Positions 19,270-29,345 of a DNA stretch of 64,000 nt are shown in pieces; positions within the stretch are counted from its first letter, which is position 1, and each line of letters begins with the position of its first letter. The stretch covers positions 3,796,469 to 3,860,468 of the forward strand of contig OY970187.1 in the NCBI GenBank assembly GCA_963708165.1, in the 5' to 3' direction. Position numbers and translations under genes: made by a program. The DNA comes from Rubricoccus sp963708165. GTDB taxonomy: Bacteria; Bacteroidota; Rhodothermia; Rhodothermales; Rubricoccaceae. The notes beneath the pieces were generated by a model that saw nothing but the letters and a program-made list of their open reading frames with translations, did no database searches and was not told where the DNA came from.

Positions 19270-19337
19270 GGTTAACGCTGTTCTGGTGACGCCGCACTGC
19301 AAGATCGCACCGCCAGAGGCCTCTGGCGCCAGAGGCG

Positions 19338-20503
19338 CTAGGCCACGTCTGGCCAGCCCTCGGAGCCGTCCAAGCGGACCGAGGTCTCGCCGCGCAGGAA
19401 GTCCAGAACGGCCTCTCCGATGAATGAACCGCGCCAGCCCTGCAAGATGGTGTGATCCTCTGGCGAGGCGTCCGCGCCCGCTTCGACGAGAGCGGTGAGG
19501 TGGGCCTTGGTCGCCGCCAGATGCGGATCGATCCCGCCCAGCGTGCACCGGCCCGCGACGAGCCCTTGGACCACGTTGAGCTGTGCCTGACGGCGCTCCT
19601 CCTCGGGTCCGGGACGGCCGCGCCTCTGGCGGGGCTCGGGGTCGGCGTCGATGCCATCGCGCACGGCATCGAGTAGGCCGTCGGCGTAGCGGCGCGACTG
19701 GCGGCCGGTGAGGATGCGGTCGAGGTCGTTTGCCGAGCGCGGGCGACGCTCTGCCACCTTAACGAGATCGTCGTCGCCGATCACCATGCGTCGGGTGCGG
19801 TCGAGGTCGCGCGCCTCGCGCTCGCGCCAGGCCGCGACGTGGCGGAAAATGGCGCGGCCCTGCGCATCGAGCTTGCTCGCGCCGCGGGACTTGACGCGGT
19901 GGACAGCCTCCATCGGGTCGAGTTCGTCGTAGTGGGCGGCGTCCTCGTAGCGCTCCATTTCGTCCCAGAGCCAGTCCAGGCGACTGCGCGCGATTCGGCC
20001 TCCTCCACGATCTTGTCGCGCACGTCGAGCGAGTAGCGCACGTCGTTTTCGGCGTAATGGACCTGCGTGTCCGAGAGCGGACGGCGGAGCCAGTCGGAGC
20101 GCGTCGCGCCCTTGTCCAGCGTCACGCCAGAGGCCCACTCGACCGCGTCTTGCAGCGAGGCGGTCGCGCTCTGGCCCACGAAGCCGGCGGCGCGCTGCGT
20201 GTCGAACACGTTCTGCGGCAGGTAGCCTGTGGCCCGCGCGAGGATTTGCAAGTCCTGCAACGCGTCGTGCAGCACGACCTCCGTGTCCGGGTCCGCCAAA
20301 AGCTCACCCAGCGGCATCAAATCGTCACCCGTCAGCGCAATCGTGTCCACAAGGTGCACATCGTCCCCGCCGAGGCCGACCTGGACCACACCGAGCGCGG
20401 CGTAGTACGTGCGCTCCCACACAAACTCGGTGTCGAGCGCGACGGCGTCTTGCTCGCGGGCGCGGGTGCAAAGGTCGGCGAGGGCCGCGGGAGAATCGAT
20501 CAT
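19338..20503 (-). CDS. rnd: Ribonuclease D, frameshifted by one base
   Basis: 388 residues after repair. The 3'-5' exonuclease DEDDy residues are visible as ALDTEFVWERTYY, VVLHDALQDLQIL and HYAENDVRYSL, followed by HRDC domains. It trims the 3' ends of stable RNAs such as tRNA precursors. A base is missing near 19985-19995, between EEAESRA and SRLDWLWDEMERYED, dividing the gene into two overlapping frames. The start at 20503 (MIDSPAALADLC) is chosen because the fold begins there. Confidence 0.9.
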
Positions 20504-20607
20504 GAGGGTAGGCAGGTGCAGCCCCCAAGATCGCACCACTCCACCCCGCGATGCGCCTCTGGCGCCAGAGGCCGCTGCGGTCCTTTCGCCAGAGGCTCAG
20601 CGCTGCT

Positions 20608-21195
20608 TTAGCGCGCGCGCTTGACGGTGCAGCCGAACGGCGTGGTGCGCTCGATCTCGACCGCCTGAGCCGCGAGGTGCTGATCGAGGGCCTGCTGGAG
20701 ATACTGAATGGTGACGCGGTCCGCGTCGGCCGGGCTGTCGTCGATGGCGCCGGAGTAGAGCAGGCCACCCGCGAAGAAGAACGCCTCTGGCGTCTGGCGC
20801 GCGCCGAGCGCATCGGCGAGCGTGGCAGAGGGGTCGAGCAGGACGGGCACGCCGACGGCTTCTGCAGCCGCCACGAGAGCCTCTGGCGTGTCGCCCGCGC
20901 TCCGCGCCGGGTCGTTGCTGGCCACGAGGACGACGCCGATGCCGTTGGCCGACGCCGTCGCGGCGAGCCGCGCCATGCGCGCTTCGTACTTCTCCGTCCA
21001 CGGGCACGCAGCGCTCCACACCACCGCCACGAGTCCGTTCTCACCCCCAGCCGACGCGAGGGAGAGCGAGCCTCCAGATGCGGTCGCGAAGCTCTGCGAG
21101 GCGAGAGGCACCGGAGCGCCGAGAGCGAGAGGCGCCTCTTGCGCGTGCGCCAGAGGCGCGACGAGGCAGACGAGGAGTGCGAGGAATCGGGTCAA
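20608..21195 (-). CDS. Exported thioredoxin-fold (redoxin) protein lacking a CxxC
   Basis: 195 residues with a cleavable signal peptide (MTRFLALLVCLVAPLAHAQ). The redoxin core is present, but where a CxxC is expected the sequence is AACPWTEKYEARM, with a single Cys, and another Cys lies near the C-terminus in TTPFGCTVK. This pattern resembles AhpC/TSA-like relatives with N- and C-terminal cysteines rather than disulfide reductases. Its ATG overlaps the stop of the upstream TlpA-like gene by four bases, so the pair is co-expressed. Confidence 0.72.
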   Translation of the reverse strand: MTRFLALLVCLVAPLAHAQEAPLALGAPVPLASQSFATASGGSLSLASAGGENGLVAVVWSAACPWTEKYEARMARLAATASANGIGVVLVASNDPARSAGDTPEALVAAAEAVGVPVLLDPSATLADALGARQTPEAFFFAGGLLYSGAIDDSPADADRVTIQYLQQALDQHLAAQAVEIERTTPFGCTVKRAR

Positions 21196-21749
21196 AGTTG
21201 GGTGGTGATGTCGATGGACCCGTCGCGTACGCCCGCGACGAGCTCGGCGATCCTCTCGGACGAAACAACGCCCATGTGCGCGCCGCGCACGATGCCCTCG
21301 GAGTCCATCACGAGCGTCGTGGGCAATGCCGCGCCGAAGCGCGGCCCAAACTCAGCGGCCAAAACGGTGTTGTTGGGCGACACGTAGGACCTCTCCTCCA
21401 GGCCCTGCTCGTCTAGAAAGGCACGCACCTTGTCCATCATCTCGGCATCGTCCACGGAAACGAAGCGCACCTCCACGTTCTCGTCCTCCATCTCGGCGTC
21501 GTACGCCATCAGGTCGGGAAACTCGATGCGGCACGGCCCGCACCACGTCGCCCAGAAGTTGAGCACGGTGATCTCGTTGCCTTCCTCGATGACCGGTCGA
21601 CGAGCTGCGTCGCGTTCTGCGACCTCGATGAGCGGCGAGCCGGTCGTGGGGATCTCGACGCCAGAGGCCCCGCCAGAGGCCTCTGGCGATGGCGTGTCGG
21701 TGCCGCAGGCGGCGAGCGCGAGGGCGAGGGATAGGACGTACTTGCTCAT
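21192..21749 (-). CDS. TlpA/ResA-like thioredoxin lipoprotein
   Basis: 185 residues. Lipoprotein signal MSKYVLSLALALAAC. The thioredoxin active site FWATWCGPCRIEFPDL is intact, and a cis-Pro is in ALPTTLVMD. It should be a membrane-anchored periplasmic thiol reductase, as in cytochrome c maturation or copper-site assembly; the target is unknown. The linker after the lipobox (SPEASGGASG) is made of the dispersed 9-mer. Overlaps the downstream redoxin gene by four bases. Confidence 0.85.
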   Translation of the reverse strand: MSKYVLSLALALAACGTDTPSPEASGGASGVEIPTTGSPLIEVAERDAARRPVIEEGNEITVLNFWATWCGPCRIEFPDLMAYDAEMEDENVEVRFVSVDDAEMMDKVRAFLDEQGLEERSYVSPNNTVLAAEFGPRFGAALPTTLVMDSEGIVRGAHMGVVSSERIAELVAGVRDGSIDITTQL

Positions 21750-21808
21750 AGTCGGGAAACGGGCCTCTGGCGAAAGTGAACGCACAGGTAGCCGAGTGGT
21801 GTGCCTGC

Positions 21809-23391
21809 TTAGCGGGAGGCTACGCGGAAAACGGGATACGGCTCCCCGTCTGCCAGAGGCACGATGGCCCAGTGGACCACGCCGTCGTCGCTGCGCGGCT
21901 CCAGGAGCATGAACGCGACGCGCGCCAGAGGCTGATCCATGCGCACAAAGACGTATCGGTCGGGATCGAGGGATGTCAGCCCTGCACCCAGCGGCTCCCA
22001 CGCGCCAAAGGATTCTTGCGCCCGCACTCCTTGGAACGCGCGGTCGGCGACGCGGACGCTGTCTACGCGGAATTGCTGCAGCGTGCCAGGGGTGCTGAAG
22101 AAGCCCTGGGTGCGAATCCCATGCGCCGCCAGAAGCTCCAGCACGGCCTTTTGCGAGCGCGGGATGACATAGACAGCGGGCACCCGCTCTGTCTCCGTCG
22201 CGCCAAAGCGCGAAAAGACCGGCATGGCCTCTGGCGTGCGCGCGTCGCGGCGCTGGTACATCGCCTCGCCGGTGACGGGGTGGCGCAGCGTGTCGACGGC
22301 GCCCAAGAGGATCTCGCGCGTGGCCTCTGGCGCCACGAACCCGGCGCGGACCGCGAGCGAGTCGCCGACGATATTCTGGCGGTCTGCCGCGTTGGTCGTG
22401 GCGCGGACGCCAGAGGCGTCGGCCCAGGCGTTGGCGAGGATTTCCTCGACGAAGCGCTTGCTAACCTGCACGCGCTCGCTGAACGGGGCGTAGGAGTAGG
22501 CTTCGGAGAGGAGGCCGTAGCGTCCGCGGAGCCCGGCGTAGTTGGTCGAGAAGCGCGGTTGCGGGCTAAACGTGTACCAGCCACGCGGGACCGACGTGCC
22601 CTCGCCGAACGCACCGGGCACGTTGCCGTAGTGCTCGGTCGCCATGTCGTCGGTGCGCAAGATCTCGCGCTGGATGTTGGGAATCCACCGCTCGCGCAGG
22701 TGCCGGTCGATGGCCTCTGGCGTGTTGGGCGAGAGCGGCGGCGCAAACGTGAGGTGATAGCCCATGAACGTGCCGTTGGTCGTGTGGAGGTCCACGACCA
22801 CGTGCGGGTCGGCGTCGCGCAAGAGGCCGACGAGCGCGCGGGCCTCTGGCGAGGCCAGCTTCATAAAGTCGCGGTTGAGGTCCAAGCCGTCCGCGTTGGG
22901 CCGTTGCCCCATGCCGCCGACCGGCCCGAGCTGCCGCGGCCGGTTGTCGATACGCGACGCGCTCGTTGCCGTCGGCGTTATAGATCGGCGCAATCATGAC
23001 GACCAAGCTGATCGGCCCACTCGGCGTGGGCGCCAGAGGCCAGGTCGCGGAGCAGCATCAGCGCGGCCTCCTTGCCTGCCACCTCGCCCGCGTGGATGTT
23101 GGCGAAGACGAGCACGCGCGTCTTGCCACTTGCGCGGATGGCCTCTGGCGAGGCGCCGCCCGCGCCCCACACCGCCAGAGGCAGCGTTCTCCCCTCCCCA
23201 CTCTCACCGAACGCGCCGATATGCAGATCGTCGCGCGCGGGGAGCGCGTCGAGAAACGCTATCACATCGGCGTGGGTGGAGGTCTCGCGGTAGTCCGTCG
23301 CTTCGGCGCGTGTGATCAGCGCCAGAGGCTGATCTGGGATGGCCTCTGGCGTGGAGGCGCAGCCGGTGGCGAGGAGAGCGACGAAGCACAA
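21809..23391 (-). CDS. M14-family zinc carboxypeptidase lipoprotein, twice frameshifted
   Basis: About 527 residues after repair. Zinc ligands appear as HxxE in FANIHAGEVAGKEA and a distal His in VVVDLHTTNGTFMGYH; NADGLDLNRDFMKL is another family landmark. Signal: FVALLATGCAS, a lipobox. The protein is in three frames: an extra base near 23005 (within DQLVVMIAPIYNADGNER) and a missing base near 22960 (before RIDNRPRQLGPVGG). The start is uncertain: TTG at 23391 gives a normal-length signal, whereas an ATG at 23565 would read through an interspersed repeat. It probably trims peptides in the periplasm. Confidence 0.82.
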
Positions 23392-23430
23392 TGCAATAAC
23401 GGACCCTGCCTGTCTCCCTCCTTCCCTACC

Positions 23431-23543
23431 TGTCAACCCGAGCGCAGCTGAGGGAACTACTCGCTGGATGCTCGCGCGCTGAACGGGCCTCTGGCGACGG
23501 CTGGGGCTAGATCCCTCGTCGCTTCGCTTCCCTCGAGATGACA
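23431..23543. repeat. Interspersed repeat, second long copy
   Basis: The segment begins TGTCAACCCGAGCGCAGCTG and ends with an inverted partner CCCTCGAGATGACA. It resembles the copy at 8463-8600 in its outer arms and in containing GATCCCTCGTCGC. It lies just upstream of the M14 peptidase. Confidence 0.65.
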
Positions 23544-23645
23544 TGGTAGACGGTTGCGTGCGCATCATGGCGTCGCCTGTTTCGGACCTGAAGAGCGGAT
23601 GCACAAGGCTAGGCCTCTGGCGCCAGAGGCCACTGATCGTGCGCG

Positions 23646-25202
23646 TCATGGGGTGACGGGAAGGTCGCCGGGGGCGGTGTTCGCCAGAGGCTCGGGATCT
23701 GCATCGGGCTCGGTCAGCGCGAGGCGGCGGAGCATCCAGCCGTTGGCGAGATAGAGAGCGAGAAGCGCGACGCCCCACTGGAGCAGGCAGGTCGCGGCGG
23801 AGTACGGCTCCAGCGGGTCCCAGGCGTTCTCCGAATAGGCCGTCGCGGCGAGGAACAGCCACCAGCCCAAGAGCACGATGGCCTGGGCGGGAATCGCGTA
23901 AGTCATCCACGCATCCCACAATTTTGGAAGCCGCCAGTCGCCGGGCGTCGCGATGTCCTCGCGCAAGCGCCCGGCACCGTAGCGCACGACGGCGAGCGCG
24001 ATAAAGGCGCCCGAGAGCATCAGCGCCACGCCCCACACGAAGTCCTGGTTGCCGAAGACGTTGCCCGAGAGCGCGCTCGGCACGCCGATCAGAAAGCCCA
24101 CGACACCCACGGCGATGACGGCTTTTTTGCGGTCGATCCCGAAGTCCACGATCACGCGCGTCGACAGCTCGATCATGCTCAGCAAGCTGCTGAGTGCGGC
24201 GAACGTGAGCGCGAGGAAGAACAGCACCGCCAGAGGCCTACCCAGCGGCATCTCGGCAAAAAGCTGCGGCATCCAGATAAACGTGAGGCCGGTTCCGCGG
24301 TCGCCGCTCTGGCGCATGAGGTCGAGGATCTCGGTCTGGCTCTGCCCCGCCGCGCCCAGCACGGCGAAGACGATGCCGAAGATCATCGTCCCCGCCAGAA
24401 GCGAGACCGTGTTGTTGCCCACGCCGGTCAGGACGGCGTTGCGCACCACGCCATCCTCGCGGCGCATGTAGGCGGCGTAGGTGAGAATGAGGCCCCAGCC
24501 CGCGCCGGTATCCCAGGCGTTCTGCGTGAGCGCTTCGAGCCACACCTGCGGACGCGCAAGCGTGCCCCAATCCGGCGTGAACAGAAACGCGATGCCCGCG
24601 CCCGACCCCGGCAGCGTGACCGCGCGGATCACCGCGATCACCACGATCACGAGCAGCGACGGCACCAAGATCTTGTTCGCCCGCTCGATGCCTTTGACGC
24701 CGCCGCTCACCGCCCACACGCCCAGTCCCATCATGAGCGCGTGCAGCACGATGGGCCACAGGCTGCCCTGGAACGCCTCCCAGCCCGCCATCGAGGCCTC
24801 TTGCGTGACGGGCAAGCCCGCGAGCGTGCTCTTGCCGAGGTAGAACGCCGTCCAGCCCGCCACGACGCTGTAGTAGCACATGATGGCCGCCGCCACGAAC
24901 GCCACGAACGCGCCCAGCCATGCCACCTTGCCGCCCGCGAGCGTGCGAAACGTGCCGACCACGCCGCGCCGCCCGCGCTGACCCATCGCGTACTCCGCGA
25001 TGATGAGCGGGATGCTCCACGCGATCAAGAACACCAGCCACGCGACCAGAAACGCACCCGCGCCGTCGTCGCCCGAGTTGGCCGCGGCGATGCGCGGAAA
25101 GCGCCAGATGTTGCCCGTGCCGACAGCAATCCCGAGAACGCTGAGGATGAGGCCCCAGCGCGAAGTAAATCGTTGGGCGGAGGTCGAGTCGGCCACAGGC
25201 AT
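23646..25202 (-). CDS. Sodium-dependent neurotransmitter-symporter (NSS/SNF) family transporter
   Basis: 518 residues, about twelve hydrophobic segments. The TM1 signature GIAVGTGNIWRFP, used for sodium and substrate binding in LeuT relatives, is present. Loops such as GQRGRRGVVGTF and FGNQDFVWGVALMLSG fit the bacterial branch that imports amino acids or amines with sodium. Start ATG at 25202; upstream in-frame sequence is not membrane-protein-like. Substrate unknown. Confidence 0.9.
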   Translation of the reverse strand: MPVADSTSAQRFTSRWGLILSVLGIAVGTGNIWRFPRIAAANSGDDGAGAFLVAWLVFLIAWSIPLIIAEYAMGQRGRRGVVGTFRTLAGGKVAWLGAFVAFVAAAIMCYYSVVAGWTAFYLGKSTLAGLPVTQEASMAGWEAFQGSLWPIVLHALMMGLGVWAVSGGVKGIERANKILVPSLLVIVVIAVIRAVTLPGSGAGIAFLFTPDWGTLARPQVWLEALTQNAWDTGAGWGLILTYAAYMRREDGVVRNAVLTGVGNNTVSLLAGTMIFGIVFAVLGAAGQSQTEILDLMRQSGDRGTGLTFIWMPQLFAEMPLGRPLAVLFFLALTFAALSSLLSMIELSTRVIVDFGIDRKKAVIAVGVVGFLIGVPSALSGNVFGNQDFVWGVALMLSGAFIALAVVRYGAGRLREDIATPGDWRLPKLWDAWMTYAIPAQAIVLLGWWLFLAATAYSENAWDPLEPYSAATCLLQWGVALLALYLANGWMLRRLALTEPDADPEPLANTAPGDLPVTP

Positions 25203-25351
25203 CGCGGGTGGGTGTGGCGCCAAGATCGCGAGCGCCACCCGTTTGCGCCCGGCCTCTGGCGGGAGCCTTTTCGCACTTCGCCTCTGGCGCCAGAGGTAGG
25301 GCCACGGCGCGGAGCACCCGTAGGTTAGGCCGCACTCCATCTCCGTTGCCG

Positions 25352-25834
25352 ATGACTCGCACGCTCGCCCTTCTCGCTTCCCTCCTGTTTTTGAGCGCTT
25401 GCGCGTCCTCATGGCCCTCGGGCACTGCCGAAAACGGCTACCCCATCCTGCCGCGCGAGGGCATCACCGTCTATGAAAGCCTGGACGACGTGCCCGGCAT
25501 GTTCAAGGTGCTCGGCGTGGTCGCAAACACGTTCGGGACGCAACCGGCGGTCGGCGTGCCGCGCGTCGTATCAGGCGAGGAGCTTGAACGGCTGCCCGTG
25601 CGCAGGCCTGGACAGGCGCGAGTCGAGAGCGACGACCAGCGAAATAGCCGCGTCAAAGACGCGCAGCGCACCGCGGCGACGCTGGGTGCCAACGGTGTCC
25701 TCCTCATCACGCGCGAGGACATCGCGGCCGACGCGCGATTGGAAATGTTTACAAGCGCCCCGCTCCAAGACGGATCTATCGTGATGATCTACGTCGGCAC
25801 GCCGCCAGAGGCCTCTGGCGGCGGGGAGCGGTAG
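25352..25834 (+). CDS. Lipoprotein of unknown function
   Basis: 160 residues. Signal MTRTLALLASLLFLSAC with cleavage before Cys. The mature part has regular alpha/beta character (VYESLDDVPGMFKVLGVV, AATLGANGVLLITRED, SIVMIYVGT), reminiscent of outer-membrane-associated heavy-metal-binding-like or YbjQ-like small domains, but no family was recognised with confidence. It ends in PPEASGGGER, a 9-mer-derived tail. Confidence 0.65.
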   Translation: MTRTLALLASLLFLSACASSWPSGTAENGYPILPREGITVYESLDDVPGMFKVLGVVANTFGTQPAVGVPRVVSGEELERLPVRRPGQARVESDDQRNSRVKDAQRTAATLGANGVLLITREDIAADARLEMFTSAPLQDGSIVMIYVGTPPEASGGGER

Positions 25835-25971
25835 CGTACAGGTCGCCTCTGGCGTCTGATATTTTGCTGAGGCTCGGTCTGGAGCGCGTGGGCGCCCATT
25901 CCAACCTGGGTGTGTGATGGCGAAGGCTCGCCAGAGGCTCGATACTAAACGGGCCCGCCTCTTGCACCGCC

Positions 25972-27624
25972 ATGAACGCTCCGTTTCCGCCCGACCGACC
26001 GCACGGCCGCACGGCGCCGCCGCCGTTCGAGGGTTCGTTCGAGTCTATGCCCGGGCAGATCGTGCGCGGTGGGCACATCGCGTGGGGCTCGCAGCCGCCT
26101 CGGCCAACACCCGAGCATCTCGCCGCGCTCGGCCCGGCCTCTGGCGCCAGAGGCGACCGGAAGTCCTCGGCGGGGCTGTCGCCGTACGTACCCAGCGCCG
26201 ACCAGCCGTGGGACCGCTCGCGCGCCCTTCACCTGCTACGCCGCACGGCCTACGGCGCCACGCTCCCAGCCATCGACGCCGCGCTCGCGCGCTCGCCAGA
26301 GGCGGCAGTCGATGCCCTCGTGGACGGCGCGATAGCGCTGCCCGAACGCACGCGCCCGAGTTGGGCCGACGATGCGCCGCCGCACTGGTCGGCGCCAGCG
26401 GCGGAACGGCAGGCGTACAACCAGCGCACGTCCGAATGGGCCAACGAGGTCGAGTGGGAGGTGTACCGCGCGTTCATGGGCGAAGGCGAAGCGGAGCCTC
26501 TGGCGCGCGCCGCGGTCGCCTTTCGCGAGCGCATGACGATGCTCTGGCACGACCACTTTGTGACCAACTGGAGCGAGTACTTCCTCGCGCCGTGGCTCGT
26601 TCGCTATTGGGGCCTCTTGCGCCAGAGGTCGCTGGGCAACTTCCGCGACTTCGTGCGCGACGTAGGGACCAATCCCGCGATGCTGGTCTACCTCAACGGC
26701 GTGCAAAACCGCCGAGGCGCGCCCAACGAGAACTACGCCCGCGAGTTGCTGGAGCTGTTCACGATGGGCATCACCGCGCCCGACGGCTCGCCCAACTACA
26801 CCGAAGCCGACATCCGCGAGCTCTCGCGCGTACTCACCGGCTGGGGCGTCGACACCTATGGCGACCTGGAATCGCACTTTATCCCGGACTGGCACGACAC
26901 CGGCTCCAAAACGGTCTTCGGCCAGACGGGCGAGTGGGGACCCGACGACGTGGTCCCGCTGCTGTTCGGCGCCAGAGGCTCGGAGATCGCGCACTTCGTC
27001 TGCCGCACGCTCTACCGAGCGTTCGTCTACGCAGTGCCCGACGAGGTCGTCGTGGCAGAGATGGCGGCGCTGCTGCAGGCATCCAATTGGGAGATCGCGC
27101 CGGTCGTGCGGGCGCTGCTCAAGAGCGAACACTTCTTCTCCGACGCCTTTGTCGGCACGCGCCTCAAGAGCCCCGTCGAGAACGCGTTTGGCTACCACAC
27201 GGCCATCGGCCGCCCTGCCGACCCCGAGCGCCAGGGCTTTCTGTGGTGGGCGATGTGGCTCGCGGGGCAGGTCGTCTTCGAACCACCGACCGTCGCGGGA
27301 TGGCCGGGACACCACGAGTGGGTCGACACCAGCACCATCGCCATGCGCTGGATGCTCACCGAGTGGTACGTGCAGGGCGACGACGCGCTCACAGCCTACA
27401 TCCTCACGCTGCCCTCCGCCTACGACGCCGCGGCGCTCGCCGCCGACCTGGCGGACCTTCTCCTGGGTCAGCCTCTGGCGCCCCCAGCGCTCGCGGACGC
27501 CGTCGAGATTCTGCTGGGCGGCATCCCCGCCTACGAGTGGGACCCGAGCGCGAACGGTGCCGTGTGGCGCCTCCGCGCACTCATCGCACACCTGGGCAGA
27601 CTGCCCGAGCACCAACTCGTCTAG
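25972..27624 (+). CDS. DUF1800 family protein
   Basis: 550 residues. Typical features of DUF1800 are LHLLRRTAYGAT, MTMLWHDHFVTNWSEYF, NFRDFVRDVGTNPAMLVYLNG, NENYARELLELFTMG and the C-terminal VKSPVE-like region (LKSPVENAFGYH). Function is not established for the family, which is frequently encoded directly upstream of a DUF1501 protein, as here (two bases between stop and start). It shows no classical Sec signal; the N-terminal 90 residues are proline-rich and contain a 9-mer palindrome (ASGARG). Likely one functional unit with the next gene. Confidence 0.85.
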   Translation: MNAPFPPDRPHGRTAPPPFEGSFESMPGQIVRGGHIAWGSQPPRPTPEHLAALGPASGARGDRKSSAGLSPYVPSADQPWDRSRALHLLRRTAYGATLPAIDAALARSPEAAVDALVDGAIALPERTRPSWADDAPPHWSAPAAERQAYNQRTSEWANEVEWEVYRAFMGEGEAEPLARAAVAFRERMTMLWHDHFVTNWSEYFLAPWLVRYWGLLRQRSLGNFRDFVRDVGTNPAMLVYLNGVQNRRGAPNENYARELLELFTMGITAPDGSPNYTEADIRELSRVLTGWGVDTYGDLESHFIPDWHDTGSKTVFGQTGEWGPDDVVPLLFGARGSEIAHFVCRTLYRAFVYAVPDEVVVAEMAALLQASNWEIAPVVRALLKSEHFFSDAFVGTRLKSPVENAFGYHTAIGRPADPERQGFLWWAMWLAGQVVFEPPTVAGWPGHHEWVDTSTIAMRWMLTEWYVQGDDALTAYILTLPSAYDAAALAADLADLLLGQPLAPPALADAVEILLGGIPAYEWDPSANGAVWRLRALIAHLGRLPEHQLV

Positions 27625-27626
27625 CC

Positions 27627-29279
27627 ATGTGCGACCACCACGACCATTCCAAGACGTCCGCCTCTGGCGCCAGAGGCGGAGACCGGGCGATCTCGCTGGA
27701 GCACGGCGCAGGCCACGACCACGACCACGCCGCGTGGAGCCGCCGCGACTTCCTGGTCCGCGCCGGGCTCGGCGGTGCTGCCGCCGCGACCGCCCCGGCG
27801 TGGGTCGGCAAGACTGAGGCGCGCGCGCTGTCGGGCAGCCCGCTTCTCGACGCTCTAGCCGAAGCGGAGACCGACCGCGTGCTCGTCCTCGTGCAATTGC
27901 AAGGCGGCAACGACGGCCTGAACACCATCGTGCCGCTCGACAACGACCTCTACCGCAACGCGCGGCCCACGCTCGCCATCCAACCCGGCGACACGCACGG
28001 GCTGTCGCAGGACTTCGGACTGCATCCGCAGTTGGCAGCCCTCGCGCCCACCTGGGGTGCGGGCGACATGGCCGTCGTTCACTCGGTCGGCTATCCGGAT
28101 TCCAGCCTCTCGCACTTTCGCGGGACAGATATCTGGATGAGCGGCGAGGAAGACGTGGCGCCCACAGGCTGGGCCGGGCGCGCGCTTGCGACGGCGTACC
28201 CGGATCCGCGCGACAATCCGCCAGAGGCCCCGCCCGCTGTGCAGATGGGCACGAGCGCGCCGCTGCTCTTCAACGGCCCCGAGGGCGGCATGAGCATGGC
28301 GCTCCTCAACGTGGAGCTGTTTCTGCAGATCGCCGAAGGCGGCGAGATCTATTCCACGACCGATGTGCCCGCAGGCGCCCCTGGCGCCGAACTCGCCTTT
28401 GTGCGCTCGGTCGCGAACGACGCGTTTCGCTACCGCGACAAGATCCAGGCCGCGACAGCCGCCGCAGCCAACGAGGCCAGCTATCCCGACTCGCGACTCG
28501 CCGAGGAGCTCGCGGCCATCGCGCGGCTCATCAAAGGGCGCCTGGGCTCGCGCATCTATCTCGTCTCGCTGGGCTCCTTCGACACCCACGCCAATCAGGC
28601 CGGCCGTCACGCCGCGCTCTTGGACCAACTCTCGGGCGCCCTCGTCTCCTTCTACGCCGACCTCGCGGCCTCTGGCGACGCCGAGCGCACGCTCGCGGTC
28701 ACGTTTAGCGAGTTCGGCCGCCGCGTCGCCGAAAACGGCTCCGACGGGACCGACCACGGCACCGCCGCCCCCCTCTTCCTCTTCGGCCCCAAGGCTGTCG
28801 GCGGGCTCTACGGCGACGGTCCCGACCTGGGCACGCTGGACCGCACCGGCAACATCGCGCACGAAACCGACTTCCGGCAGATCTACGCCACGCTCCTCCA
28901 GTCGTGGTTCGGGCTAGACGCCGCGACGACGACCGGCATCCTGGGCGGCGACTACCAGCCTCTGGCGCTGCTCGACACCTCGCCGCCTGTCGCGAGCGGA
29001 CCCACGCCAGAGGCCGATGCTCTCGCGCTCGATGCGCCCGCGCCCAACCCGGTTCGCGGCCGCGCCGCGCTCACCTACCGCCTCGCCGAAGCGGGCGACG
29101 CGACGCTTGCCGCGTACGACGTGTCCGGGCGCCAGGTCGCTGTCCTCGCCAGAGGCCCGCACGCCGCTGGGCCCCACTCGGCGACGTTCGACGCCAGCGG
29201 TCTGGCCTCTGGCGTTTACGTGCTCCGCCTGGAGTCTGCCGCGGGTGCCGCGACGCAGCGCGCAACGGTCGTCCGATAG
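27627..29279 (+). CDS. DUF1501 (sulfatase-fold) protein with Tat signal and type IX sorting domain
   Basis: 550 residues. A twin-arginine motif (SRRDFLVRAGLGGAA) near residue 35 follows a His/Asp-rich start. The DUF1501 core includes LVLVQLQGGNDGLNTIVPLDN, SHFRGTDIWMSGEE, FDTHANQAGRHA and FSEFGRRVAENGSDGTDHG, an alkaline-phosphatase-superfamily-like set of Asp/His sites. The last 80 residues are a type IX sorting domain (APAPNPVRG, YDVSGRQVAVLARG, ending in TQRATVVR). It may therefore be folded in the cytoplasm, exported by Tat, then secreted or surface-attached by the type IX system. Pairs with DUF1800. Confidence 0.88.
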   Translation: MCDHHDHSKTSASGARGGDRAISLEHGAGHDHDHAAWSRRDFLVRAGLGGAAAATAPAWVGKTEARALSGSPLLDALAEAETDRVLVLVQLQGGNDGLNTIVPLDNDLYRNARPTLAIQPGDTHGLSQDFGLHPQLAALAPTWGAGDMAVVHSVGYPDSSLSHFRGTDIWMSGEEDVAPTGWAGRALATAYPDPRDNPPEAPPAVQMGTSAPLLFNGPEGGMSMALLNVELFLQIAEGGEIYSTTDVPAGAPGAELAFVRSVANDAFRYRDKIQAATAAAANEASYPDSRLAEELAAIARLIKGRLGSRIYLVSLGSFDTHANQAGRHAALLDQLSGALVSFYADLAASGDAERTLAVTFSEFGRRVAENGSDGTDHGTAAPLFLFGPKAVGGLYGDGPDLGTLDRTGNIAHETDFRQIYATLLQSWFGLDAATTTGILGGDYQPLALLDTSPPVASGPTPEADALALDAPAPNPVRGRAALTYRLAEAGDATLAAYDVSGRQVAVLARGPHAAGPHSATFDASGLASGVYVLRLESAAGAATQRATVVR

Positions 29280-29345
29280 GCTCAGGCATGATGAGTTACG
29301 GTCGGGCCGTGGGTCGCCGATACACCTGTCCCCTGCCTGTCAGTC

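Noticed and set aside
25914..27626. Long N-terminal extension of the DUF1501 protein
   Set aside because: The upstream in-frame sequence is a shadow of the DUF1800 gene; the ATG at 27627 directly follows the DUF1800 stop.
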